From: Streptomyces sp. TS71-3
GTDB taxonomy: Bacteria > Actinomycetota > Actinomycetes > Streptomycetales > Streptomycetaceae
NCBI RefSeq assembly: GCF_018327685.1
Contig: NZ_BNEL01000001.1
Location: 186,001 to 250,000, forward strand
DNA length: 64,000 bases
Direction of reading: 5' to 3'
Below, piece after piece: positions 16,940 through 26,374 of this stretch. The notes beneath the pieces are model-generated. The model saw only the letters and a list, made by a program, of their open reading frames with translations, was not told the DNA's origin and ran no database searches. Made by a program: the position numbers and the translations under genes. Position 1 is the first letter of the stretch. Each line of letters opens with the position of its first letter.

Positions 16940-18001
16940 GTGAAATCGGACAACACATCACAGGCGGCGGACGCCGGCTCCGGAAACGGCGCGTCCGCGA
17001 GTGGCGCCTCCGGGAACGATGCCTCGGGGAAGCCCGCGGGGGCGGCGAACCCCGTGAAAGCGGCCAAGACGGCCAAGACGGCCAAGACCGCCAAGGCAGC
17101 TAAGACGGCTAAGACAGCCGGGGCCGCTAAGACAGCCAAGGCCGCTAAGACCGCCAAAGCCGCCAAGAACGCCACGAGCGAGGCTAAAGGCGCGAAGGCG
17201 GCCAAGCCCGCCGACGCCGGGGTGGGAGCCGAGTCGCACACGGCTCTGGTGCGGCGCGCACGCCGGATCGACCGCGCCCTCGCCGAGGTGTATCCGTACG
17301 CACACCCTGAGCTGGACTTCGAGAACCCCTACCAGCTCCTGCTCGCCACGGTGCTCTCCGCCCAGACCACCGACCTGCGGGTCAACCAGACCACGCCCGG
17401 TCTCTTCGCCGCCTTCCCCACCCCCGAGGACCTGGCCGCGGCCAACCCGGAGCAGGTCGAGGAGCTGATCAGGCCGACCGGCTTCTTCCGGGCGAAGACG
17501 AAGTCGATCATAGGTATCGCCACCGCCCTGCGGGACCGGTTCGACGGCGAGGTCCCGGGCACGCTGGAGGAGCTCGTCAAGCTCCCCGGGGTCGGCCGCA
17601 AGACCGCGTTCGTGGTGCTCGGCAATGCCTTCGGGGTGCCGGGCATCACCGTGGACACGCACTTCGGCCGGCTGGTGCGGCGCTGGAAGTGGACCGACGA
17701 TACCGACCCGGACAAGGTCGAGGCGGCCGTCGGCGCGCTCTTCCCCAAGAGCGACTGGACGATGCTGTCGCACCACGTGATCTTCCACGGCCGCCGTATC
17801 TGCCACTCCCGCAAGCCCGCCTGCGGCGCCTGCCCGATCGCCCCGCTCTGCCCCGCGTACGGCGAGGGCGAGACGGACCCGGAGAAGGCGAAGAAGCTCC
17901 TCAAGTACGAGAAGGGCGGCATGCCCGGCCAGCGCCTGAAGCCGCCGGCGGCGTACCTGGAGGCGGGCGGCAAGCCTGCGCTGCCGCTGGGCGCCGCATG
18001 A
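16940..18001 (+). CDS. nth: Endonuclease III with Lys/Ala-rich N-terminal tail
   Basis: A 353-residue DNA glycosylase/AP lyase that removes oxidised pyrimidines. The catalytic core spans about 115-325: the helix-hairpin-helix '[18 protein letters not shown]' carries the Schiff-base Lys, '[11 protein letters not shown]' the catalytic Asp, and C-x6-C-x2-C-x5-C ('[17 protein letters not shown]') ligates the [4Fe-4S] cluster. Typical Nth is about 210-260 residues. Here residues 35-88 are repeats of AKTAKAAK, like a histone H1 or HupS tail, which probably increases DNA affinity. The GTG start is chosen for GGAGG upstream, and the frame further left is open only through G+C bias. The stop overlaps the start of the CoA-type NUDIX gene (ATGA). 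Confidence 0.95.
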   Translation: MKSDNTSQAADAGSGNGASASGASGNDASGKPAGAANPVKAAKTAKTAKTAKAAKTAKTAGAAKTAKAAKTAKAAKNATSEAKGAKAAKPADAGVGAESHTALVRRARRIDRALAEVYPYAHPELDFENPYQLLLATVLSAQTTDLRVNQTTPGLFAAFPTPEDLAAANPEQVEELIRPTGFFRAKTKSIIGIATALRDRFDGEVPGTLEELVKLPGVGRKTAFVVLGNAFGVPGITVDTHFGRLVRRWKWTDDTDPDKVEAAVGALFPKSDWTMLSHHVIFHGRRICHSRKPACGACPIAPLCPAYGEGETDPEKAKKLLKYEKGGMPGQRLKPPAAYLEAGGKPALPLGAA

Positions 18002-18834
18002 CGAGCGGCCATGAGACGGCCCAGGCCGGGCCGTCGCACAGGGGGCGGGAGACGGGCTTGGACGGGGCTGGAGGCGGATCGCGAGCCGGTTCCGGATCTG
18101 GATCTGGATCCGGACACGGACACGGGTCTGCCTCCGGGTCCGGGAACGGGAACGGGAACGGGACAGAGGCAGTCGTGATCAGTACCGACGGCCTGCCGCA
18201 CTGGCTCGACCCCGTGCTGCACGCCATGCGGACGGTCGAGCCGGCGCAGCTCAGCCGTTTCCTGCCGCCCGAGGACGGCGGGGGCCGGCAGTCCGCGGTG
18301 CTGATCCTCTTCGGGGAGGGCGAGCGCGGGCCCGAGCTGCTGCTGATGGAGCGCGCCAGCTCGCTGCGCTCGCACGCCGGCCAGCCGTCGTTCCCGGGCG
18401 GCGCCCTCGACCCGGAAGACGGCGATCCGGGCACCGTGGGACCGCTGCGCGCGGCCCTGCGGGAGGCGCAGGAGGAGACCGGGCTCGACCCCCGTGGTGT
18501 GCAGCTCTTCGGCGTGCTCCCGAAGCTCTACATCCCGGTGAGCGGGTTCGTCGTCACCCCCGTGCTCGGCTGGTGGCGCGATCCCAGCCCCGTCGACGTG
18601 GTGGACCCGGGCGAGACTGCACGGGTCTTCACCGTTCCCGTGGCGGATCTCACGGATCCGGAACACCGCGCCATGGCGGTTCATCCACGGGGACACAAGG
18701 GTCCTGCGTTTATCGTCGAATCTGCTCTGGTCTGGGGCTTCACGGCCGGAGTGATCGACCGGATTCTGCACTACGCCGGCTGGGAGCGGCCCTGGGACAC
18801 CGAGAAGCTGGTCCCGCTCGACTGGCACGCATGA
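17998..18834 (+). CDS. NUDIX CoA pyrophosphatase family hydrolase
   Basis: A 278-residue NUDIX enzyme of the CoA-diphosphatase (NudL/NUDT8-like) type. The CoA signature '[21 protein letters not shown]' (here split as [14 protein letters not shown] and QPSFPGG) runs directly into the NUDIX helix '[10 protein letters not shown]'. Enzymes of this class cleave CoA or its oxidised/acyl forms to phosphopantetheine and 3',5'-ADP. Residues 28-55 are a Gly/Ser/His/Asn repeat tract encoded by hexamers (18070-18165) that is absent from typical family members. The ATG overlaps the nth stop codon, so nth and this gene are co-translated; NUDIX next to nth is a conserved arrangement in streptomycetes as far as I recall. 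Confidence 0.93.
   Translation: MTSGHETAQAGPSHRGRETGLDGAGGGSRAGSGSGSGSGHGHGSASGSGNGNGNGTEAVVISTDGLPHWLDPVLHAMRTVEPAQLSRFLPPEDGGGRQSAVLILFGEGERGPELLLMERASSLRSHAGQPSFPGGALDPEDGDPGTVGPLRAALREAQEETGLDPRGVQLFGVLPKLYIPVSGFVVTPVLGWWRDPSPVDVVDPGETARVFTVPVADLTDPEHRAMAVHPRGHKGPAFIVESALVWGFTAGVIDRILHYAGWERPWDTEKLVPLDWHA
18070..18165 (+). repeat. Hexanucleotide-type repeats in the NUDIX gene
   Basis: Imperfect hexamers (GGATCT, GGACAC, GGGAAC) in tandem encode alternating Gly-Ser, Gly-His and Gly-Asn. The period is a multiple of three, so the frame is preserved. Confidence 0.85.
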
Positions 18835-19066
18835 CAAGGTGGGCCGGCGGGCGCACAGCGGAAGTGAGTCGCGAAAGCGGTACACAGCGGGAACGGGCCG
18901 CGCAGCGGGCGCGGGACGGAAGCGAGCCGTGAAGCGGTGCGGCGGGCAGCAGGGAGCAGCAGGCAGTGAGCGGTGAGGAGCGCATGGCCGGCCGGGCCGG
19001 CGGCGGCTTCGACCGTGCCCCCGGGCACGGCACGACCAGCGGCGAGGCAAGGCGGGGCAGCACACG

Positions 19067-20266
19067 GTGAACGTACTGGACTACCTGCTGCTGGCCGCCG
19101 CCGTGTGGTTCGCGTGGATCGGCTACCGGCAGGGCTTCGTCGTCGGCATCCTGTCGGTGATCGGGTTCCTCGGCGGCGGTCTCATCGCCGTCTACTCCCT
19201 CCCGGTGCTCTGGGACAGGATGACGGAGGACTCCCAGGTGAGCACCACGGTGGCCGTGATCGCCGTGGTGCTGGTGATCGTCTGCGCCTCCGTGGGCCAG
19301 GCCTTCACCACCCACCTCGGCAACAAACTCCGCCGGCACATCACCTGGACCCCCGCCCGCGCCCTCGACGCGACGGGCGGCGCGCTGGTGAACACGCTCG
19401 CGATGCTGCTGGTCGCCTGGCTGATCGGCTCGGCCCTCGCCGGCACCACGCTGCCGACGCTGGGCAAGGAGGTGCGCGACTCGAAGGTGCTGCTCGGGGT
19501 GTCCCGGGCGCTGCCCGCGGAGGCGAACACCTGGTTCGCCGACTTCTCCTCCGTGCTCGCGCAGAACGGCTTCCCGCAGGTCTTCAGCCCGTTCTCCACC
19601 GAACCCATCCACGAGGTGCAGCCGCCGGACCCGGCGCTGGCGGGCAGCCCCGTCGCCACCCAGGCGAGACGTTCCATCGTGAAGGTGGTCGGCACCGCGC
19701 CGAGCTGCGGCAAGGTCCTCGAAGGCAGCGGCTTCGTGTTCGCCCCGCGCCGGGTGATGACCAACGCCCACGTCGTCGGCGGGGTGGACGAGCCCACGGT
19801 GCAGATGGGCGGCCAGGGCCGGCTGCTGGACGCCAAGGTCGTCCTCTACGACTGGCGCCGTGACATCGCCGTCCTCGACGTCCCAGGTCTCGACGCGCCC
19901 TCGCTCCAGTTCTCCCAGACCGACGCCGACAGCGGCAGCAGCGCGATCGTCGCCGGCTTCCCCGAGAACGGCGGCTACGACGTCCGCTCCGCGCGCGTCC
20001 GCGGCCGGATCGCGGCGAACGGCCCGGACATCTACCATCGCGGCACCGTCCGCCGGGATGTGTACTCCCTGTACGCGACCGTGCGCCAGGGGAACTCTGG
20101 CGGCCCGCTGCTCACCCCCGACGGCAAGGTCTACGGCGTGGTCTTCGCCAAGTCGCTCGACGACCCCGACACCGGTTACGCCCTCACCGCGGACGAGATC
20201 CGCCAGGACGCCACGACGGGACGCACGGCGAACCAGCAGGTCGACAGCCAGGGCTGCGCCCTGTAA
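19067..20266 (+). CDS. MarP-like membrane serine protease (CvpA + trypsin-like domains)
   Basis: A 399-residue protein with four hydrophobic helices at the N-terminus (about 1-25, 30-50, 60-85, 100-130) forming a CvpA/colicin V-production-like domain. An extracytoplasmic chymotrypsin-fold protease follows, with His in 'TNAHVVGG' (about 234), Asp in 'RRDIAVLD' (about 266) and Ser in 'GNSGGPLL' (about 345). Two cysteines ('PSCGK' and 'SQGCAL') could form the stabilising disulfide known in mycobacterial MarP, which protects against acid and oxidative stress. The GTG start MNVLDYLLL begins directly with the first membrane helix, and AAGGCGGGG lies upstream. It is probably co-transcribed with nth and the NUDIX gene. 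Confidence 0.93.
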   Translation: MNVLDYLLLAAAVWFAWIGYRQGFVVGILSVIGFLGGGLIAVYSLPVLWDRMTEDSQVSTTVAVIAVVLVIVCASVGQAFTTHLGNKLRRHITWTPARALDATGGALVNTLAMLLVAWLIGSALAGTTLPTLGKEVRDSKVLLGVSRALPAEANTWFADFSSVLAQNGFPQVFSPFSTEPIHEVQPPDPALAGSPVATQARRSIVKVVGTAPSCGKVLEGSGFVFAPRRVMTNAHVVGGVDEPTVQMGGQGRLLDAKVVLYDWRRDIAVLDVPGLDAPSLQFSQTDADSGSSAIVAGFPENGGYDVRSARVRGRIAANGPDIYHRGTVRRDVYSLYATVRQGNSGGPLLTPDGKVYGVVFAKSLDDPDTGYALTADEIRQDATTGRTANQQVDSQGCAL

Positions 20267-20783
20267 CGACCGGGCCCACGCCCGCACCGGTACCCCAAAA
20301 AGGGCGCGGGGCCGTGTCGTGGGGGCAGCTCCTACCGTCCCGGTCGTCGGGCGAGGCGCGTGCTCAGGCTCCGCGGGGGTGCCGCAGCCGTGCCGACACC
20401 CAGCGGGCCCGGCGCCGCAGAATGCGGGGAATCCCGATGTCGTCGGGGGAGGGTCGATGGCCCTCCACCGAGGGGCCGTCTCCGCGGAGCGCGTTCAGCG
20501 GAGTGGCCGAGCGGCGATTGCGTGCTACGTCACTGTAGTCGTGCCTCCAGCCCATACCCGGACGTCTGCCCGGACCTCAAGGTCGGTAACCGCGCCCGCA
20601 CCCCCCAATCGGCCTATGCACCCGGCACATGGCACGACCACCCATCGGTCCGGCACGGAGGGCCGGGTACTTGCGTCCTACAGGCCTGAGGCGAGACCTG
20701 AGGCGAGACCTGAGGCGAGACCTGAGGCGAGACCTGAGGCGGAGGGACCGCCACCGGCCCCGTCGCCCGCTGGACACGACCTA
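20267..20783. other. Non-coding region upstream of the inverted-repeat element
   Basis: About 500 bp without a supported gene. It includes an AAAAAGGGCGCGGGGCC segment just after the protease stop, resembling intergenic repeats common in Streptomyces, the 12-bp tandem array at 20686-20745, and a 14-base stub at 20768-20781 identical to the inner end of the neighbouring element's right inverted repeat. Confidence 0.6.
20686..20745. repeat. 12-bp tandem repeat, 5 copies
   Basis: Five exact copies of CTGAGGCGAGAC followed by a partial sixth. Non-coding by context; it lies 40 bp left of the inverted-repeat element. Confidence 0.95.
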
Positions 20784-20946
20784 GGTCGTGTCCAGCGGAT
20801 CTTCGTGGATCAGCCTGCGGCGTCTGGTGCCGTGCATCGCAAGGCGGAGGATCGTCCTCGTACGGGGCGTACTCGGATGACTCCGACAACGCGGCGAGGT
20901 GCGGTACCAGGCGTCGCGGGCCCACGAAGATCCGCTGGACACGACC
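20784..20946. mobile_element. 163-bp MITE-like element with perfect 25-bp terminal inverted repeats
   Basis: The left end (20784-20808, starting GGTCGTGTCCAGCGG) and right end (20922-20946, ending CCGCTGGACACGACC) are exact reverse complements over 25 bp. The element carries no gene and is flanked by CTA on the left and TAG on the right, giving CTAG-type target sites as used by several IS5-like families. A second copy of the end sequence lies directly to the left in opposite orientation, making a 32-bp perfect palindrome (20767-20798). The size and structure fit a non-autonomous element mobilised by a transposase elsewhere. Confidence 0.75.
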
Positions 20947-21884
20947 TAGCGGTCCGGCTCGGAATCCCGCAACCACCCCACCAGCTCCGCCGAGAACCCC
21001 ATCGGATCCTCCTCGTGGGGGAAGTGGCCGAGCCCGTCGAAGAGCCGCCAGCGGTACGGCGCTTCCACGTACTCGCCGGAACCCGCCGCGCTCCGCGTCC
21101 GCATCACCGGGTCCAGGGAGCCGTGCAGGTGCAGCGTCGGCACCCGTACGGGGCGTTTCATCCGCCGGTTGAACTGGAAGCCGTCGGGCCGCGCCAGCGA
21201 CCGCACCATCCACCGGTACGGCTCTATCGAGCAGTGCGCCGTCGACGGGATGCACATCGCGCGCCGGTAGACGTCCACCACGTCGTCGTCGGGCGGCTTG
21301 GGCCCCGACCACTCGCGGATCAGCCGCCCCACCAGCGCGCCCTCGTCCGCCACGAGCTGCCGCTCGGGAACCCAGGGCCGCTGGAACCCCCAGATGTGGG
21401 AACTCGCCGTGGTCTGCCGGGCGTCGGAGACCATCGCGGAACGCCAGCGGCGCGGATGCGGCATGGACGAGACGGCCAGCCGGCGCACCAGCTTGGGCCG
21501 CATCACGGCCGCCGTCCACGCCAGGAAGCCGCCCAGGTCGTGGCCGACCAGGGCCGCGTCGGGCTCGCCCAGGGACCGTACGACGCCCGTGATGTCCAGG
21601 GCGAGGTTCGCCGGGTCGTAGCCGCGGGGCGTGCGGTCGCTGCCGCCCACGCCCCGCAGGTCCATCGCCACCGCGCGGAAGCCGGCGTCGGCGAGCGCGA
21701 CGAGCTGGTGCCGCCAGGCCCACCAGAACTGCGGGAAGCCGTGCAGCATCATCACCAGCGGCCCGTCGCCCAGCTCCGCGATGTGGAAGCGCGCGCCGTT
21801 CGCGGCCACGTCGCGGTGGGTCCAGGGGCCGTCGATGCGGACCGTGGCGGGCGGCGTGGCCGGGGGTGTGGCGGGGTCGGTCAT
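20946..21884 (-). CDS. Alpha/beta hydrolase (epoxide hydrolase-like)
   Basis: A 312-residue alpha/beta hydrolase. The oxyanion motif is 'HGFPQFWWAW' (about 48), the nucleophile elbow 'GHDLGGFLAW' has Asp rather than Ser (about 115), the acid is near 'HGSLDPV', and the base His is in 'LGHFPHEEDP'. An Asp nucleophile with HGFPxxW points to epoxide hydrolase or haloalkane dehalogenase relatives; the substrate is unknown. The start overlaps the stop of the upstream holin-like gene by 4 bases. The stop codon TAG is part of the CTAG flank of the adjacent inverted-repeat element, so insertion may have set the present C-terminus. Confidence 0.9.
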   Translation of the reverse strand: MTDPATPPATPPATVRIDGPWTHRDVAANGARFHIAELGDGPLVMMLHGFPQFWWAWRHQLVALADAGFRAVAMDLRGVGGSDRTPRGYDPANLALDITGVVRSLGEPDAALVGHDLGGFLAWTAAVMRPKLVRRLAVSSMPHPRRWRSAMVSDARQTTASSHIWGFQRPWVPERQLVADEGALVGRLIREWSGPKPPDDDVVDVYRRAMCIPSTAHCSIEPYRWMVRSLARPDGFQFNRRMKRPVRVPTLHLHGSLDPVMRTRSAAGSGEYVEAPYRWRLFDGLGHFPHEEDPMGFSAELVGWLRDSEPDR

Positions 21885-22381
21885 GAAGACGAGCGTGCCA
21901 CAGTCTTCCCGTCCTCGAGTGCCGGGCGGCCGGCGTCCCGCGCCTGGGGCACGGAGCGCGGATGCGGTTTGACGTTCCCGAGGACCGCGGCGGTCTCCTT
22001 GGCGGACGCGATGGGCCTGCGCCGGTCGCGGCCCCGCGCCTTCTTCATGAACACCGTCCCGATCAGCGCCAGCAGGCCCGCCACCACCACGTTGGCCGCG
22101 AACGACAGCAGGAAGCAGACCGACAGGTGCCAGCCGCTCCAGGCCCGGATGCCGTAGGCGAGCGCGAAGTTCAGCATGGGCAGGGAGAAGAGCAGCACCA
22201 CTGCTGCAACCGTGTACGCGCCCCCGCTGGCCACCCCGCGCTTGACGTCCTGCCGCAACTGCGCCTTGGCCAGGGCGATCTCGTCGTGCATCAGGGCGGA
22301 CAGCTCGCTGGTCGCCGTCGCCACCAGCGCGCCCAGGCCGCGCTCGGCGCCGACGGGCTCGTCGGGTGCGGATGCACTCAT
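21881..22381 (-). CDS. Phage holin-like superfamily (DUF1469-type) membrane protein
   Basis: A 166-residue protein with a cytosolic helix ('LVATATSELSALMHDEIALAKAQL'), two transmembrane helices (about 52-78 and 88-112) and a basic, disordered C-terminus. This arrangement matches the putative actinobacterial holin/superfamily III (Phage_holin_3_6), which in streptomycetes is a chromosomal gene of unknown function and not a lysis gene. GGGAGAA precedes the ATG. It is coupled to the alpha/beta hydrolase by a TCAT overlap. Confidence 0.88.
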   Translation of the reverse strand: MSASAPDEPVGAERGLGALVATATSELSALMHDEIALAKAQLRQDVKRGVASGGAYTVAAVVLLFSLPMLNFALAYGIRAWSGWHLSVCFLLSFAANVVVAGLLALIGTVFMKKARGRDRRRPIASAKETAAVLGNVKPHPRSVPQARDAGRPALEDGKTVARSSS

Positions 22382-22767
22382 CGCGTTCTCCCTACTGCAT
22401 CGTCGTACCTGGCCTCAGATCATGCCCGACGGGCGGCCCCGCCGTGTGACCCGCCCGCCTCTTCGGCAAGTCTCCGTCGCTCCCTGACCGCGCAGTCGCA
22501 CGGCCTCCACCCGGCCGCCGTTCCCCGGGCTCCCCGCCCGCACGCCCTCCGCGGAGTCCGTTCCGCCTCTTCTGCCTCTCCCGCTTCTACCGGTTCTCGC
22601 GCTTCCACCGCTTCTACCGGTTCTCCCGCTTCTTCCGCTTCTTCCGCTTCTCCCGACTGTCCCCCCTGTCCCGCTTCTCCCGCCTCTCTCGCTACTCCCG
22701 CCTGTCCCCCTGTCCCGCTTCTCTCGTCGCCTGTGGCGCTCACGGCGCTCACGGCGCTCATCACGCA
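22382..22767. repeat. Polypyrimidine repeat tract between holin-like gene and nhaA
   Basis: About 385 bp; from 22555 to 22730 the plus strand is almost pure pyrimidine, built from CTTCTACCGGTTCTCCCG and CTTCCGCTT type units of 9-18 bp. Such strand-asymmetric tracts can adopt triplex structures. No supported gene lies here. Confidence 0.75.
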
Positions 22768-24045
22768 TCAGGGGCGGGCGTTCTGGCCGGTGTCGAGCTC
22801 CTCGGCCTCGCAGAGCCTGCGGTACGCGGCGTCGCGGAACCGCAGCAGCACCGTCGCGAGGACGGCCGCGACGAGCGAGCCCACGAGGACGGCGGCCTTG
22901 ACCTCGTCGGTGAGGGCGGCGTCGCCGGTGAAGGCGAGCTCGCCGATGAGCAGGGCGACGGTGAAGCCGACGCCCGCGACCACCGCCACCGCCAAGACGT
23001 CCGGCCAGACCAGGTCCTCGCTGAGCTGCGCCCGCGTGAAACGGGCCGTCAGCCACGTCCCGCCGAACACCCCGAGCGCCTTGCCGACCACCAGGCCGAG
23101 CACCACGCCCAGCGTCTCCGGGCGCGTGAACACGTCGGTGAGCACCGCGTCGGAGACCTCCACTCCGGCGTTGAGGAGCGCGAAGAGCGGCACGGCGAAC
23201 CCCGCGGAGAGCGGCCGCACCAGATGCTCCAGGCGCTCCCCTGGCGAACGGTTCTCGCCCGGCTCCCGGTGGCAGCGCTGGACCAGCCCGAGGGCGATCC
23301 CGGCGACGGTCGCGTGCACCCCGCTGTTCGCCATCAGGCCCCATGTCACCAGCGCCAGCGGCACGTAGACGTACCAGCCGTGCACCCGGGTGCGCCGCAG
23401 CAGCAGCCAGAACAGCAGGAGGCAGGCCGCGGCTCCGCCGAGCGCGGGGAGGTTCACGCCACCGGTGAAGAAGATGGCGATGATCAGGATCGCGACGAGG
23501 TCGTCGACGACGGCGAGCGTCAGCAGGAACGCGCGCAGCGCGGACGGCAGCGAGGTGCCGGCCACCGCGAGGACGGCGAGCGCGAAGGCGATGTCCGTGG
23601 CGGTGGGCACCGCCCAGCCGGACTGGGAGCCGCCACCCGCGACGTTGACGACGGCGTAGACGGCGGCGGGCGTCAGCACCCCGCAGAGCGCCGCGACGAC
23701 GGGCAGGGCGGCGGCCCTGGGGTCGCGCAGGTCGCCCGCGACGAGTTCGCGTTTGAGCTCGATGCCGGCGACGAAGAAGAAGACCGCCAGCAGGCCGTCC
23801 GCGGACCAGTGCTGGAGGGTGAGGTCCAGGCCGAGGGCGGCCGGGCCCACGTGCGTGGTGCGCACGGTCGCGTAGCTCGCCTTGACGGGGGTGTTCGCCC
23901 AGATCAGGGCGGCGACGGCGGCGAGCAGGAGCAGGATGCCGCCGACGGTCTCGGCGCGCAGGGCGTCGGCGACGAAGGTGCGCTCGGGGAGCGAGAGGCG
24001 GGCGAGGACCTTGGGGCGCGGGGTCCGGGGGCGCGGGAGCGGCAC
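22768..24045 (-). CDS. nhaA: Na+/H+ antiporter NhaA
   Basis: A 425-residue NhaA-type antiporter with about 12 membrane helices. 'GLLAVFFFVAGIELKREL' is the family signature, 'PTATDIAFALAVLAV' contains the TDIAF motif of the helix IV crossing, and 'LAVVDDLVAILIIAIFF' carries the paired Asp residues that bind Na+/H+. It exports Na+ in exchange for protons at alkaline pH. The length exceeds the E. coli protein (388) because of short hydrophilic ends. The start MPLPRPRTPRPKV has a clear frame but no strong ribosome site. Confidence 0.95.
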   Translation of the reverse strand: MPLPRPRTPRPKVLARLSLPERTFVADALRAETVGGILLLLAAVAALIWANTPVKASYATVRTTHVGPAALGLDLTLQHWSADGLLAVFFFVAGIELKRELVAGDLRDPRAAALPVVAALCGVLTPAAVYAVVNVAGGGSQSGWAVPTATDIAFALAVLAVAGTSLPSALRAFLLTLAVVDDLVAILIIAIFFTGGVNLPALGGAAACLLLFWLLLRRTRVHGWYVYVPLALVTWGLMANSGVHATVAGIALGLVQRCHREPGENRSPGERLEHLVRPLSAGFAVPLFALLNAGVEVSDAVLTDVFTRPETLGVVLGLVVGKALGVFGGTWLTARFTRAQLSEDLVWPDVLAVAVVAGVGFTVALLIGELAFTGDAALTDEVKAAVLVGSLVAAVLATVLLRFRDAAYRRLCEAEELDTGQNARP

Positions 24046-24356
24046 GGCGGTCCTCCCGGACCGGGCGGATGGGGTGACCTTCTGGAGGTCTGTGCCACTT
24101 TAGGGGTTTTCCGGGGGTGGGGGTGCTCGGCCGCGCCGAGGGCTCCGGCAGTCCTGGGGCGTCAGCGGGTGCGTGGGTCCCGGGTGCCGGCGGGTGCGTG
24201 GGCCTCGGGCGCGGTCGGCTGCCTGAGCCTCGGGCGCTGACGGCTGACGGCTGACGGCTGACGGCTGCGGGCTGCCGGGTGCCTGGGCTCGGGCGCCCCC
24301 GTGCGCGTGAGTCCCGGGCAGGCGAGGTCCGGGGGAACGGCCCGCCCGGAACCCGG
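24046..24356. other. Intergenic region with GGCTGAC heptamer repeats
   Basis: About 310 bp, including four to five copies of CTGACGG (about 24237-24268) and G-rich sequence upstream of nhaA. The nhaA promoter should lie near 24070-24110, where a short A/T-richer patch occurs. No gene is supported. Confidence 0.5.
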
Positions 24357-24394
24357 GCGCCCCGGGACCGGGGTGGGCCCGGGCCCCGGGGCGC
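24357..24394 (-). terminator. Terminator after acs
   Basis: A 10-bp perfect stem GCGCCCCGGG/CCCGGGGCGC lies about 25 bases downstream of the acs stop codon on the minus strand. Confidence 0.6.
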
Positions 24395-24418
24395 TGGCGG
24401 CTGCGGATCTCCCGGCGC

Positions 24419-26374
24419 TCAGTCCTCGCTGGGCGCCGACGGCAGCTTCGACTGGATGAGGTCCATCACCGACGAGTCGGTCAGCGTCGTGACGTCCCCG
24501 AGCGCGCGGTTCTCCGCGACGTCCCGGAGCAGCCGGCGCATGATCTTCCCGGAGCGGGTCTTCGGCAGCTCCGCCACCGGCAGGATCCGCTTCGGCTTGG
24601 CGATCGCGCCCAGCGTCTTGCCGACGTGGTCCCTGAGCGCGCCGACGAGGCTCGCGTCCTCGCTTGCCGTGCCGCGCAGGATGACGAAGGCGACGATGGC
24701 CTGGCCCGTCGTCTCGTCCGCCGCGCCGACGACCGCGGCCTCGGCGACCGACGGGTGCGAGACCAGCGCGGACTCCACCTCCGTGGTGGAGATGTTGTGG
24801 CCGGAGACGAGCATCACGTCATCGACGCGGCCGAGCAGCCAGACGTCGCCGTCGTCGTCCTTCTTGGCGCCGTCGCCCGCGAAGTACCGCTCCGGGAACC
24901 GCGACCAGTACGTGTCCAGGAAGCGCTGGTCGTCGCCCCAGATGGTGCGGAGCATGGACGGCCAGGGCTCGGTGAGGACGAGGTAGCCACCGCCGCCGTT
25001 CGGCACCTCGTTGGCCTCGTCGTCGACGACCGTGGCGGAGATGCCGGGCAGCGGGCGCTGCGCGGAGCCGGGCTTGGCCTCCGTCACGCCGGGCAGCGGG
25101 GAGATCATCATCGCGCCGGTCTCGGTCTGCCACCAGGTGTCCACGATCGGGCAGCGGTCGCCGCCGATGTGCTTGCGGTACCAGATCCACGCCTCGGGGT
25201 TGATCGGCTCCCCGACCGAGCCCAGCACCCGCAGGCTGCTGAGGTCGAACTTGGCGGGGATGTCGTCGCCCCACTTCATGAACGTGCGGATCGCGGTCGG
25301 CGCGGTGTAGAGGATCGTGACGCCGTACTTCTGCACGATCTCCCAGAAGCGGCCCTGGTGCGGGGTGTCCGGGGTGCCCTCGTAGATCACCTGGGTGGCG
25401 CCGTTCGAGAGCGGGCCGTAGACGATGTACGAGTGGCCGGTGACCCAGCCGATGTCGGCCGTGCACCAGTAGACGTCCGTCTCCGGCTTGAGGTCGAAGA
25501 CGGCGTGGGTGGTGTAGGACGCCTGGGTGAGGTAGCCGCCGGACGTGTGCAGGATGCCCTTGGGCTTTCCGGTGGTGCCGGAGGTGTAGAGGATGTAGAG
25601 CGGGTGCTCGGCGTCGAACGCCTCGGGGGTGTGCTCCGCCGACTGCCGCTCGGTGATCTCGTGCCACCAGACGTCGCGGTCCGCGTTCCAGGCCACGTCC
25701 TGCCCGGTGCGGCGTACCACCAGGACCTTCTCGACGCTCTGGGTGCGGGAGACGGCGTCGTCCACGGCCGGCTTGAGCGCCGACGGCTTGCCGCGGCGGT
25801 AGCCGCCGTCGGCGGTGATCACGAGCTTGGCGTCGGCGTCGTCGATCCGGGTCGCGATCGCGTCCGCGGAGAAGCCGCCGAAGACGACGGAGTGGGCCGC
25901 GCCGATCCGGGCGCAGGCCAGCATCGCCACGACCGCCTCGGGGATCATCGGCAGGTAGACGGCGACCCGGTCGCCCTTGGCGACGCCCAGTTCGGTGAGG
26001 GCGTTGGCCGCCCGGGACACCTCGTCCTTGAGTTCGGCGTAGGTGATCGCCCGGCCGTCGCCGGGCTCGCCCTCGAAGTGGATCGCCACCCGGTCGCCGT
26101 GGCCCGCCTCGACGTGGCGGTCCACGCAGTTGTAGGCGACGTTGAGCTTGCCGTCCGCGAACCACTTCGCGAAGGGCGGGTTCGACCAGTCCAGGGTCTC
26201 GGTGGGCTCGGTGGCCCAGGTCAGCCGGCGGGCCTGCTCGGCCCAGAAGCCGAGCCTGTCAGCCTTGGCCTGTTCATACGCCTCCGCGGTGACATTGGCG
26301 TTCGCGGCCAGGTCCGCGGGGGGCGCGAAACGACGCTCCTCCTTCAAGAGGTTGGCCAGGCTTTCGTTGCTCAC
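24419..26374 (-). CDS. acs: Acetyl-CoA synthetase (acetate-CoA ligase, AMP-forming)
   Basis: A 651-residue enzyme making acetyl-CoA from acetate, ATP and CoA. '[12 protein letters not shown]' is the P-loop-like motif A3, '[10 protein letters not shown]' motif A5, and '[23 protein letters not shown]' (A7/A8, hinge) is intact. '[11 protein letters not shown]' contains the catalytic Lys that is the usual acetylation site. Start: GTG of [10 protein letters not shown], preceded by AAAGGGAGA about 6 bases upstream; a frame 14 codons longer has no ribosome site. Length equals the usual Acs. No adjacent acetyltransferase or kinase gene is seen. It is monocistronic with its own terminator. Confidence 0.97.
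   Translation of the reverse strand: MSNESLANLLKEERRFAPPADLAANANVTAEAYEQAKADRLGFWAEQARRLTWATEPTETLDWSNPPFAKWFADGKLNVAYNCVDRHVEAGHGDRVAIHFEGEPGDGRAITYAELKDEVSRAANALTELGVAKGDRVAVYLPMIPEAVVAMLACARIGAAHSVVFGGFSADAIATRIDDADAKLVITADGGYRRGKPSALKPAVDDAVSRTQSVEKVLVVRRTGQDVAWNADRDVWWHEITERQSAEHTPEAFDAEHPLYILYTSGTTGKPKGILHTSGGYLTQASYTTHAVFDLKPETDVYWCTADIGWVTGHSYIVYGPLSNGATQVIYEGTPDTPHQGRFWEIVQKYGVTILYTAPTAIRTFMKWGDDIPAKFDLSSLRVLGSVGEPINPEAWIWYRKHIGGDRCPIVDTWWQTETGAMMISPLPGVTEAKPGSAQRPLPGISATVVDDEANEVPNGGGGYLVLTEPWPSMLRTIWGDDQRFLDTYWSRFPERYFAGDGAKKDDDGDVWLLGRVDDVMLVSGHNISTTEVESALVSHPSVAEAAVVGAADETTGQAIVAFVILRGTASEDASLVGALRDHVGKTLGAIAKPKRILPVAELPKTRSGKIMRRLLRDVAENRALGDVTTLTDSSVMDLIQSKLPSAPSED

Noticed and set aside
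22420..22764. 114-residue Glu/Ala/Gly-rich frame just after nhaA
   Set aside because: It arises from the polypyrimidine repeat tract; no family features and no ribosome site, although its position next to the nhaA stop is tempting.
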